Shown: positions 34,805-44,572 of the stretch, in pieces
Position numbering within the stretch: the first letter of the stretch is position 1
Layout: each line of letters begins with the position of its first letter
NCBI GenBank assembly: GCA_030549335.1
Contig: CM060195.1
Span: 32,616,874-32,680,873, forward strand
Source of the DNA: Pontederia crassipes
Taxonomy: Eukaryota > Streptophyta > Magnoliopsida > Commelinales > Pontederiaceae
Length of the DNA stretch: 64,000 nucleotides
Direction of reading: 5' to 3'
The notes under the pieces: generated by a model
What the model saw: the letters and a program-made list of their open reading frames with translations, nothing else
Told to the model about the DNA's origin: nothing
The model's database searches: none
Made by a program: the position numbers and the translations under genes

Positions 34805-35049
34805 AAAGGCCCTGTTTGGTAGGAGAACAACTCACGAGAACAAGGCCTTATTCTCATTTTTATTACCAAACCAATTAATTTTGCAGGCATGTGGATCCCA
34901 AAGTAATAATTGCTAAACAAGAAAAAAAGAGTAGAGAAGAATTTGTTCTTGCCCCACCTTGGAAAAACAATGTTCTCATCGGAAGAACAAAGTGAGGACA
35001 AATATATATTATTCTAGAACTCATTAACATTCTACGAAACAGGGCCAAA
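34805..35049. mobile_element. Harbinger-like MITE
   Basis: A 239-bp element (34808-35046) with ends GGCCCTGTTTGGTAG and the inverse of GGCCCTGTTTCGTAG. The flanking AAA on both sides would be a 3-bp target duplication. Length and ends fit Tourist/PIF-type MITEs. No coding. Confidence 0.68.
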
Positions 35050-35217
35050 GTGTGTTTTCATCCAATCCCTCTCATAATTTTCTCAGTTCTATCACTTTCA
35101 TTTCTCTTCTCCATCTCTTTCGGAAATGACGATGAGAAAGGAAGGCAAGGAGAAAACTAAAAAGGAAATTAATAGATGATGATCATATATTTATTTTTAA
35201 TCCTGTGTAATTTATGC

Positions 35218-35423
35218 ATATTCCTTGTTCCTTTTTTTTTCGGACGAGACCCACCAGTACTAACACCTGACTAATCTGATGTTCGAGTAAGAACGGCATT
35301 GATAAATTTTGGCCAAAGTGATGACTTTGGAAATCGAACTTGGGGCTACTAGCACCCAACGATCTCAAGATACAGTCCCGCTATCCAGTTATACCAAACA
35401 TCCTTGATTATATTCCTTGTTCC
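35218..35423 (-). mobile_element. tRNA-derived SINE with 14-bp target duplication
   Basis: A 178-bp element (35232-35409) is flanked by identical 14-bp copies of ATATTCCTTGTTCC (35218-35231 and 35410-35423). Read on the minus strand, it starts with a box-A-like GGTATAACTGGATAGCGGG, has a box-B-like AGTTCGATTTCC, and ends in an A-run (T-run at 35232-35240 on the plus strand). Clean duplications mark a genuine retroposition. Confidence 0.85.
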
Positions 35424-35446
35424 TTTGATATAAAGTAAATTAATTG

Positions 35447-36479
35447 CGAGATGTAGGGATAAATTTTACTAAATACCCTTCAACTTTGGTCATTTTTTCA
35501 ACGTTACCCTCTAACTTCCATTTGTAATAAGATTTTATTTTATCTTTTAACTTATTTCACCAAATTGTCTTTTAACTTGTGATTGGCTATTTTTCGATTG
35601 CATCACGCGGCGATTTTCTTTTTCCTCAACATGAGCATTCATCCGACGTGTCATCATTAAAAAATAAAATAGTATTAGAAAAATAAAAAATGGAGGCGTC
35701 GGTCGGCAACCAGCTCCTTGGCATTGGAGGGAGAGGGTGGTGCCCCTAGCCGAGGTCGTAGAGGGAGGGCGGTGACATCTTTCCTTGCGTTGGGGCGTGC
35801 AGGGAGGACGATGACCCCCTCCCTCTTTCCTTGTGCCGATGCGCGCATAGGAGTGGGGTCGTCCCCCCTCTTTTCCTGCGTCGGCACATGTAGAGGGGGA
35901 GGGGGGTCAATCCCCTCTTTCTTTGCACCGGCACGCAAGGTGGAGGGCACGACAACCCCCCCCCCCCCCCTCTTCCCTACGTCGACGTGCCAGAAAGTGG
36001 GGGAGGGGTTACCTCCGATGACTCCCATCTTTCCCTATGTTGGCGGGGGGGGGGGGGGTACTCACATGGGTGGCGACAACCCCTCTTTCCGACGCGCATA
36101 GGGAAGGGGGGAGCTACAGCCCCCTCTTTTCCTATGGCGGTGCAAGGAAAGAGGGGGGTTGTCGCCCCCCTACACCCCTCCCTTTCATTGGTAGAGGGGC
36201 GTCGCCCCTCCTCCCGACCCGACGAGCTGACTTTCATAGGGGGTCATGCCCCTATTTTTTATTTTTTTTAATTATTTTATTTTTAAATGATGGATTGCTT
36301 GTGTGGTGAAGAGAGAAAATCATCGCATGTACGTCACATCGATAACGCAATTGGAAAATGGCCGATCATATATAGTTAGTAAAATAAGTTAAAAGATAAA
36401 AGATAATATTATTACAAAATAAAGTTGAAGAAAAACGTCAAATTTGAAGGATGTTTGATGAAATTTATCCCGAGATACA
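35447..36479. mobile_element. Second Mutator-like element, same family
   Basis: A 1,015-bp element (35456-36470) starts GGGATAAATTTTACTAAA and ends with the inverse of GGGATAAATTTCATCAAAC. The 9-bp flanks CGAGATGTA and CGAGATACA agree at 7 of 9 bases. As in the 3 kb element, the inverted repeats carry CCTTCAACTTTG and TCTTTTAACTT motifs, and the core (35690-36260) is GC-rich with G and C runs. No coding capacity is supported. Confidence 0.75.
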
Positions 36480-37375
36480 AATGTCACCTAATGGCTCGTG
36501 CACTCGACTTTGAATATGTTTTATTTTTTATATAATTTTTCTTTGAAAATTTAGAATGAAAACGTGGTCTAATTATATGATTAAGACATCTTTCTTTTTT
36601 AAGAAATTAATATGGTTCTCGCAAGAAAAAGAAAAGGGACATTAACATTTATAAATATATGTCATCATGTCTCTAGTGCATGCAATACAGCTCTACTAAC
36701 AGCAGCCTTTGTCATTTGTGGGCTTTTCTTGTATTTTTTTTCTATTACGAAAAGAGGCTCGTGGATGTGATAAAAAAATTAAATACTATAAGTAAAGAGA
36801 CATAAATATGGATGAAAATTGAACACGTAGTGAGGGTGACTGCATCCACTTCATTTTTTTTTAAAAAAAAATAAAGAATAGTGTTTATCAGTTAGGTGAA
36901 TCCACTGACGCTTTGTTTCCTCAGTTCAAAAAGAGAGAAAAAAAACGAGTTTGGGTAGTAGATATATAATTTATTCTTAATCTTTTTATTGATATCAATT
37001 CAAAGATCTCCTCTTATTACAAAAGAACTAATGCTTATCTATCGAAATAAAATATCCCGTTAAGAAGAAGGATTAGTTAGCCTCTCACCACACAAGAGTG
37101 ATCATGATATTATTAATATATATATATATATATATTAATATATATATATATATATATAATATATATATATATATATAAGTTTAACTAATATGCAACCAAA
37201 TGCAATATGCACTCATTAAATCTGAATCATTAGATGATGATTATATGATTGGAATTAAATTTAACAAATTAATATTAAATTCAATAGAGATTGAATTTCA
37301 CGATTCTGATTTGTTGATTGCATATTAGTTGTACAAAAATTGGTTGAATGCTTATATATATGGATTAATGTACTT
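36480..37375. other. AT-rich spacer with (TA)n
   Basis: No gene seen. TA runs lie at about 37114-37176. Confidence 0.5.
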
Positions 37376-37530
37376 CTAGAGCACCTTTCACTCTGGAGGG
37401 ATACTGAGCCCATCTCAAACCTTGATCCATTGATATTTTAAATAACGAGGTTTAATTATATCTATTAATCAGTAAATCAAGAGTTGAGATGCGCTCAACA
37501 TCCCTCCAAAATGATAGATGTAAGATATAT
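37376..37530. mobile_element. Fold-back MITE, copy 1
   Basis: TTGGAGGGAT.TTGAGC-type arms (CTCTGGAGGGATACTGAGCC on the left and its approximate inverse, GCTCAACATCCCTCCAAAA, on the right) enclose an AT-rich centre with a CATTGATATTTTAAAT / TTAATCAGTAAATCAA pair. Confidence 0.6.
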
Positions 37531-37539
37531 CAATCTTAT

Positions 37540-37557
37540 ATATATATATATATATCT

Positions 37558-37586
<29 letters not shown>
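37540..37586. repeat. (TA)n microsatellite
   Basis: TA runs interrupted by TCTTA between the two fold-back elements. Confidence 0.9.
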
Positions 37587-37589
<3 letters not shown>

Positions 37590-37599
37590 AAGATTAATA

Positions 37600-37780
37600 T
37601 AAGTTCAGAGGACTTTACCCTTTGAAGGGATGTTAAGATTGATCTGATTAATAGTTCAGATAAATAACACAATCAAATAATGTTAAATGATAAGATTTAA
37701 TTATTTTTAAACCATTAATCAGTAGATCAATAATTCAAATATGTTCAACATCCATCGAAAGAAGAATGTGCAGAATGTGC
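37600..37780. mobile_element. Fold-back MITE, copy 2
   Basis: Same family as the neighbouring element: TTGAAGGGATGTTAAGATTG on the left and the inverse-like TCAACATCCATCGAAAG on the right, with the shared ATTAATCAGTAGATCAA motif. Confidence 0.55.
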
Positions 37781-39489
37781 TCTAAGGTTGTGTTTGGTTC
37801 GTGAACAATGGTCAGAACTTGGCCTTATTCAGCCAAACACAGTGTGTGGCGGGAACATTACACGTGACGTCCGGCCAGAACTTTTGGCCAAAAGTTCTTG
37901 CCTTCGGCAAGAACTTTTTTTTACTTTTTATGTCATGTCAGTCGCAACTTTTGACTTTTTTTCTTTCATCTTTTTTTAAAGTATTTTATAATGTATGTAT
38001 ATATAATTTAGTATATATTAATACATTATTAATCATCTAATAAAATAAATTATTAAATATAATTAATTAAAAATTATAAAATATTTAGTTCTTATAATTA
38101 ATAAATACTTTATTAATTATTTTTTAAAAAAATTACATTATATTCGGACCGTAAGATGTACGTAAATTATTATATTTGGATATTTAGATTTACATAAATT
38201 ATAATATTTAAAATATTTAATGAAATAAATAAATTAAATAATAATAATATAATAATTTATGTAAATTATAATATTAATAACATATTCTTATTTACTATCA
38301 TTTTATATCTCATAAAATAATAAAATATATTCTTAGTTCTTACTTTTTAACTAAACACCTATTAAAACTTATCTATCAAATCAACTTTTTAAATTTCTAT
38401 CATTACACTTTTTCATCCAAACACTAACTCAAACTTTTCAATCAAATCAATTAGTTCTCAAGAACTTACGATTGCGTTTGGCAAGATCTGAACACAAGAA
38501 CTAATGTCCTGAGAACTTGTGTGATGTGACCCGAAAATCCCCATAGGTCGTTTGGGAATGTTCGGCATCGAACTGAACATTTTCTTGCGATTTGATATTG
38601 AACTTCTACCATTGTTCTGGCCGGTGTTTGGAGGAAGTTCTCAACCCTCGCGGCAAAAAAAATGGTGGGATATCACTCGGCAAAACGACCATCTGGCCGG
38701 TGTTTGGGTGGCTTCACAAGTTTGGAAAAATGGTTTGCTTCTAACAACCATCTGCACGAATAAATTCTCCAATATCTACTGTAACAAAGACAATTACGAT
38801 ACCGACTATACTATTAATTAATAAAATTCCACTAATTTACAATAGTTATAAAATATCCGATTAGTGGGTCATCAATTGCATAATACAAGAAACCATGAGG
38901 AGACTTTAACAAAAGAATAGAAAAACTACTTGCAAGAGGCCTCAAATGTATCACATCAGAATAGAAAAACTGAAATAAGAAACTTTCAAAGGATCAAATC
39001 TATTTCTTTGTTAAATTGAAATGGACGATAACATACAGAAAGAACTGAAATGAGAAGACTTATATATAACAAACTTGCGACAAAGAAGAAAACAGGGGAG
39101 GTAACAAACACATGCACCAGTCTATGAAATGATACAACAGCTATATTCATTCAACAAGCACAACCATTGATAATGAAAGATCAGAACAACAATTGCACAA
39201 ACTATTACAAGATATCGTCCCACTAGTTAGCGGCAGTAACAAGTACATAAGTTCGGATAATATCACTTCCTCAATACAAAATGATACTAGGCACATTTTA
39301 AGAAAGTTAACATACAACACAAGTCCATACTAATGAGAAGATGACATACTAAAGCACATGACAATGCAGCAACAAAATGATATCAATCAACTAAAGATAA
39401 GATAGTCCACATCTAAGAACTTCCACAAACTGTCCAGCATCCGAAAACAAGTGTTCAGACCAGCACATATTCGCCAACTTTTCTAGACT

Positions 39490-39843
39490 TCAAGCCTCCC
39501 TACAACACTTGCCAATTAAAAAACCCACAGCAAACAAAACAACGACATGCAACGCTAACAAGCAAACCGTACTCGTGTTCTTGCATCTACAATTCATGGA
39601 AGGAACTTCATCGAGAGATGGACCTTCCTCAGATGTAGCAATCATCGATTGTGTCTCAAAAGTATGCGGAAGGTTACTCATGCTGAGTTAATTTTCCAAG
39701 GAAGTAGATGCGGCATCATACGTATCAAATTTCTTGTATGCACAATAGAGATAACCCAAAACCTGCGCTTGACAATCTGCCCATGTGTCGTATACGCCAC
39801 GCTTGTGACCTTCATAGACAACGTAATACTTCGAAGATGCCAT
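39490..39843 (-). pseudogene. RNase H1 hybrid-binding (viroplasmin-like) domain protein with membrane tail
   Basis: ATG 39843 opens a frame reading KYYVVYEGHKRGVYDTWADC, then QAQVLGYLYCAYKKFDTYDA. This is the RNA:DNA hybrid-binding fold found at the N-terminus of RNase H1 and in caulimovirus viroplasmin (Cauli_VI/RNase H1 N-terminal family). After ~51 codons a TAA (39688-39690) stops it. The same frame continues for 63 codons and holds a hydrophobic stretch, LLALHVVVLFAVGFLIG, followed by KCCREA and a TAA. The in-phase continuation suggests that one ~116-residue protein was broken by a nonsense change. TTTCAG at ~39867 suggests a 5' leader intron. No RNase H catalytic domain follows. It lies ~255 bp downstream of the transposase stop, on the same strand, inside the transposon ends. 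Confidence 0.72.
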
Positions 39844-40098
39844 ACTAATTCTCGGCGTCTTGATAACCTGAAAGATCAGTAAAAAGAGCAAGGGATAAGA
39901 ACATATGATATAAAGTAGAGTAGAACAAACATGCCGGACTACACCATAAAATGACAACTAATATGGGGTGATGTAATGCGGGCGATGTTGCGGCCAAAAT
40001 GACATGAAGACAACTCGGAGGATCTGAATACGTAGTGGAAGTCATTTGGTCAACTATTGCAAAATAAAGATTCAAAGCTGAACTAATTCAATTATAAG

Positions 40099-41303
40099 TT
40101 AAGTCGTACGCCTGCGCCTTCGATGATCAGCCCAAATCCTATCTGCTATGCCATCCCGAAGAATGTCGCCTTTTGTTTTTTCGATTGAGGAGGCAGGCAC
40201 AGAAGGTGTCAAGTCACCCGCACGGACCGCTTCGAGTTCGGGTAGGATAGTCATATTGAAGTACTTGTCGCCTCCTTGATGACGTCTTACGATGTTGTGT
40301 ATGATACAACATGCTATGACGATGTACTTTTGAATCTTCAACGAAAATTGCATGGGGCTATGAAGCATACGAAACCTTTTTTTCAAAATTCTGAATGACT
40401 TTTCCACACAATTATGCAATTACGCATGTCGATGATTAAAACTGTCCTTCGCATCACGATACCGTCCGGTCGGGGTGTCCTCCGTAAAAGTCTCCATATG
40501 ATACCTCCCTCCTCGGTAGGGTGCTAAGAACTCGTCGGAGTTCGCATAACCAGAATTCACAAGAAAGAACTTTCCTGCAAGCAACGTTACATAAAGTAAT
40601 GAGATGGGCATATGCAAATCGAAAATAAGGGTTATTTTTTCCTACCGTCGGGTACGCGAAATTCATTCCTTTCAATGCACCACCTCAAGACCTTCATATC
40701 GCCTGCTGAACCTTCCCAACCAGCACAAACAAATAGGAAGGTGTGGTCAAAAGATGCGGCTGCCATGACGTTTTGTGAAAGAAACCCTTTACGATTTCAA
40801 TACAACACTGCTTTTGATTTTGGCACATGAGCTGGGATGTGGGTTCCGTCGACAGTACCTAATGCATTCTGTATTGACAAAACAATGAAGGTTAACCAAC
40901 AATAGCAATTATAATTTTTGTTTACAAGTGCACGCAACACAACTAACCGTAAAGTACAGATAGAATCTTTGTCTGTCCGCACTCGAGGGTGAACACCAAC
41001 ATCTTCACCTTGGTGTACTATGAACTCTTCGCTTAATAAACAAATAGCTTTCGAGGCACTTATGAAGTGTCGTGATATTGTTTCAATAAAGTGCTTGAAC
41101 TCCTCTTGCATGTCCCTATTTGTTTCATCTCGACGAATGGAAAATAAAAAGATGGCTAGTTGTTCTCGTGCACTGACATGCTTTGTCGATACAAGAAGTC
41201 CACGGAAAACAAACAGCTCCTCCAACATCATAAACGTTGTATTTTCAACCCCGAAATGATGATACCCTCTTTCCGGATGGCCATTCAATATTTCATTAAC
41301 CAA
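40099..41303 (-). pseudogene. PIF/Harbinger DDE transposase (ALP1-like nuclease)
   Basis: Three exons can be traced: to 40948, 40868-40646, and 40574-40099, with introns 40947-40869 (GTTAGT..ACAG) and 40645-40575 (GTAGGA..GCAG). The catalytic triad is visible: Asp in TVDGTHIPAHVP, Asp in GWEGSAGDMKVL, and Glu in LHNCVEKSFRILKKRF. Also typical are GKFFLVNSGYANSDEFLAPY, the N-terminal HFGVENTTFMMLEELF, and ACCIIHNIV. Lesions: TGA at 40797-40799 (Arg position before the NRKGFLSQNV block), TAA at 40420-40422, and a one-base loss near 40966-40970 that shifts the RFYLYF stretch; without it the exon would end in the phase required by the next exon. The upstream boundary is uncertain (a stop precedes the LVNEILNG stretch and 41303 is TTG, not ATG). 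The C-terminus RRRRRTT is basic. Confidence 0.88.
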
Positions 41304-41397
41304 TTGATCTCACATGCCGCACGAGGTGTCCGAACTTCCTCAGTCGAGAAGGTTGTGAACGGCATTGTCGATGGCGCCGGAGGGGGAGACGATAATA

Positions 41398-42410
41398 CTA
41401 TGACACCTTTCTCCCTATCCACGTCTGAAGCATTTGATCGTCGCATGGCATGAACGTCCATAATTCTATCTCATCTTTGAATGCATCAGCGACCGCCAAC
41501 TTCACATTTGAGGGAAGGTTGGGCAACCTCTCTTCTAGCTTCACCCAACACTGGACAGCAAATGAAAAGAGGTTCTTATTCTGATGTACGTCCAACAAAT
41601 CTTCCATGAGCTTCAACTTCTTCAAAGCTATCTCCTGTGCAACCAAATCCACTCCCTTAACAGTTTTCTTCTTTTTCGATGTGATTGGGATGGAAGTGGA
41701 CCTGGTTCTCTTGTCCGAAGAGGTTGTTCCATAAGAACTTGGCAGCTGGCGTTCGGTAGGATCCTGGGGGTTGTTCTCATTTTCTGGTCCATCAGCGGTG
41801 AGTGTGGTCATATCAATAATGTTGTCATTAGAGCTATCTTCTTCCTCTTCTAAGTCCACGAGCTTGGTGGTCGTACATGCCTCTTTGCCCATGGCAGTAT
41901 TCTTGGCGAAGAAGACGAAGTCATTGTAATGAGGGAACGTTTTGTTCTTTACCCTCATGTAATCTTTATTAACCTGGTACAGTGAAGAAGTTCACGTCAG
42001 TACAATCCGATGGCCTTAGCGTTGGGTGGATAGAGATTTAGAAAAACATGACTGCTCACCGCTATCACTTCCTCCCACATTCCCTCTTCCGGTGGCTGTG
42101 GCATGCACTTCTCCGGATCCCATCCCCATCCGCTCTTGTTAGCAAGAGTCCGACACAACTCAAAATTTCTTTTCATCACTTTGAGATGATTCTTCATATG
42201 CTCGATAGTCATTCGCTCACCAAAGTGCCCGTTGAACCTGTTGCACATTCTTTTCCACGCTTCTAGTGCAAATGTATTACCCCGAAAGTAACCATCCACG
42301 TTCTCTTGCATCATCATCCCAACGAAAAAGGCATCCATATTTAACGATCAATGGCTGGATCGTGCCTTTTCCAAAGAGACCATCTTTTCTTTTTCTTTAT
42401 TGGAACTCAT
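41398..42410 (-). pseudogene. MYB/SANT-like DNA-binding partner protein of the transposon
   Basis: Two exons, 42410-42060 and 41973-41398, with intron 42059-41974 (GTGAGC..CCAG), give ~308 codons. The N-terminal domain has MDAFFVGMMMQ, NTFALEAWKRMCNRFN, NHLKVMKRNFELC, SGWGWDPEK and, across the splice, KNKTFPHYNDF, the layout of the Myb/SANT-like (Myb_DNA-bind_3) family encoded by PIF/Harbinger ORF1. A basic SKKKKTVKG stretch may serve nuclear entry. One TGA (42348-42350), where the family has Trp before the first helix, interrupts the reading; a downstream ATG (42338) would remove only the first residues of the domain. In other elements this protein escorts the transposase to the nucleus and DNA ends. 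Confidence 0.82.
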
Positions 42411-44533
42411 AGCTGTCTATAGAAGACCAAGAAAAAGCTTTGTAATATGGCCGCATAAGATATCATACATAAATGTAATCTATTATCCCATGATGTAGCT
42501 AAGTGTTTCAAAAGCATCATTGAAAATTAGTATGCTTACGAAATTTCTTAATGTCATATCGGAGTTGCCTCCAGCCTAATTAAGCTCGGTCCTTATTGAA
42601 CTGATTCAAACAGAACATAATAATGCTATTCAAGAATTAACGGATCAACTAATATAGTAATGTTATGCAAGAATTAACATAATAATGCTATTACTATCTT
42701 GAATGCATGCTATTAACTAATATAGTAATGTCTATAGAAAGGATTAACGCATCATTATTAGTGTCCCAGGTATCTGTCACAGGTATGTGCCTAATTAAGT
42801 GGCTGATGTTGCATGTGATGTTGAATGAGTAATTCCCAAGTATTCAAGTAATATGCAAGCGATAATTGAACTCACTGTCGATTATTACAGAAACTTCCAT
42901 TAGAAATCTGGAAACCAACCCGAATGACATAAAAGAAAGGATTAACGCATCGGGTGTCAAGCTTGTTTGAATTTTGATGAGTTGTGAACATAGTTTGTAA
43001 ATATATTCTTTAAGAACTCAGCATGAAAATGAAGTAGGCTAAAACACCGAGAATGTACCTCAATGCTCCTTGAAAGCTCCAATGTCGTCACGGGTAGAGA
43101 ATGCGGGATCGGACCTTCTCTCGCAACCTGCGGGAACAATAAATCAAGAAATTAATCCAAGTGCCTTATCCAGCTAAGCCTCCATATGCAATTCGACGAT
43201 GTACTTGAATTCTAAGTTGGGCACCCTGATTGCGGGAAGTCGCCCAGAATATCGAAGCAAGAACTAATGTCGCACGAGGTACGACTCGACGGCAAATCGT
43301 TATCAGGAAATCAAAATTTAAACATTTTCATGATAAGTCAGTGGCTTCACGCATATGGAAAAAAATGAAATTGACCAAAACAAATACAAAAACTCACATC
43401 CCTAACACAAGAGGGATAATATATTTAGCCTATTGCACATCCCTAATATGAATAATGGGAATCCCAAGTCCTGAGGATCTCAGTCAGTTGGACAAAAACC
43501 AATATGATAACAAAGAGATTCTTGACAGCACAAAGAACTGAGCATTCAACATGATTAACTAAAAGGCGATAGATTCATTTTTACCATCCAAGATGACGGG
43601 CCGAACGATCGTAGTAGCAAGCAAAGAAAGAAGATTTTCTAATTGTGGTAACAAAGGTGCAGAAGACCCTTCTCCCCACGCCCCTCTCTTACCACAAATC
43701 ATCGGCGGCTTTCCTTGTCTGTGCCGGAGAAGATCCACCGCTGGTCAGGTCGGAGAAATTGAGCTGCCCTAGTGTCGGAAAGATCTGAACTCGTAGGTCG
43801 GACGACCGCACCGGCGAAGGCAAAGAGAAGAGGGTGCCATTTGATCGAGAAGAAGATATGGGGGCTTGGGCTGTGAAGACTTTGGTGGGGCTGCCTGCCT
43901 GGATAGACTTCGCCGCGAGCAGCCGACCGGCAAATGGGTGGAACAACTACGAAACCCTAGATGCTGCTGCTTTCGTAGGACACAAAAAAGGACCCGATGT
44001 GGTAGTAAAAAATGATGATCCTCGACGACCTTCGAATGGCGAAACAGATCGAAGCAAAACCACGAACTCCAACATAGATAATCGGACGACGAAGAGCACA
44101 GTGGAAAACTTGACGGAACGAGAGAGTGAAACAAGCGTGGAAAGCTCGCGGAAACACAATCGGAAGAGGAAAGAGAACTAACATGTGGCTTATGTTCGGC
44201 GATCTTGCCGTCGTCCGCCGTCGTGCGTCTGTCAAATGCCGTCAGAGAGCGGGGCGAGCGAGCGATTTCGGACAAAAGTGAAGCAGCGGACATTTCTTCG
44301 ACGAGATGAAGGTACAACAAATTTGGGGCAACTACGGTGTGGGATTCAAGGAGGTTCGGACGAGCGTCAGAACATTTGCAAGTTCTCGCGTAAGGCGAGA
44401 ACTTTTTTCAAGAACAAATCGGAACAACCCCAGTTGACCGGAATAAATGTTCTGACGGGCCCCACCAGAACATTTGATTATGTTTGGCAGAACAATCAAA
44501 TGTTCCGGATTGTTTTCACTAGCCAAACGCACT
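42411..44533 (-). other. Upstream part of the Harbinger element
   Basis: No convincing coding exon. Positions 43690-44290 are GC-richer, with CGGACGA-type motifs, and contain short open frames on both strands. By position (upstream of the minus-strand genes) it is most likely promoter and untranslated leader, but a captured host fragment is possible. Confidence 0.4.
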
Positions 44534-44572
44534 CTACGGGAACTTGAAATTCTTAATCCAAACACATATTAA

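Larger units (their letters stand above)
38467..44537 (-). mobile_element. PIF/Harbinger-type DNA transposon with three gene remnants
   Basis: A 6,065-bp element (38470-44534). The ends are GATTGCGTTTGGC and GAGTGCGTTTGGC (read inward), and TAC flanks both sides (38467-38469 and 44535-44537). Internally, on the minus strand in order, it carries a MYB/SANT-like gene, a DDE transposase gene and a small hybrid-binding-domain gene. All have one to three inactivating changes, so this copy cannot move by itself. The superfamily call rests on the transposase and the MYB-like partner and is firm. The exact left end is less certain, because further GTTTGG motifs occur at ~38548 and ~38698. Confidence 0.8.
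37783..44572. mobile_element. Older MITE-like element split by the Harbinger transposon
   Basis: The left part (37786-38469) starts TAA-GGTTGTGTTTGG. The short right part (44538-44569) ends CCAAACACATAT-TAA. The 12-base ends agree at 9-10 positions and TAA flanks both, as expected for PIF/Harbinger-type elements. The two parts are separated by the 6 kb element at 38470-44534. The reconstruction depends on short ends and is tentative. Confidence 0.45.

Noticed and set aside
35675..36309. Several 70-127-residue open frames
   Set aside because: Overlapping Gly/Pro/Arg-rich frames on both strands inside a GC-rich non-autonomous MULE.
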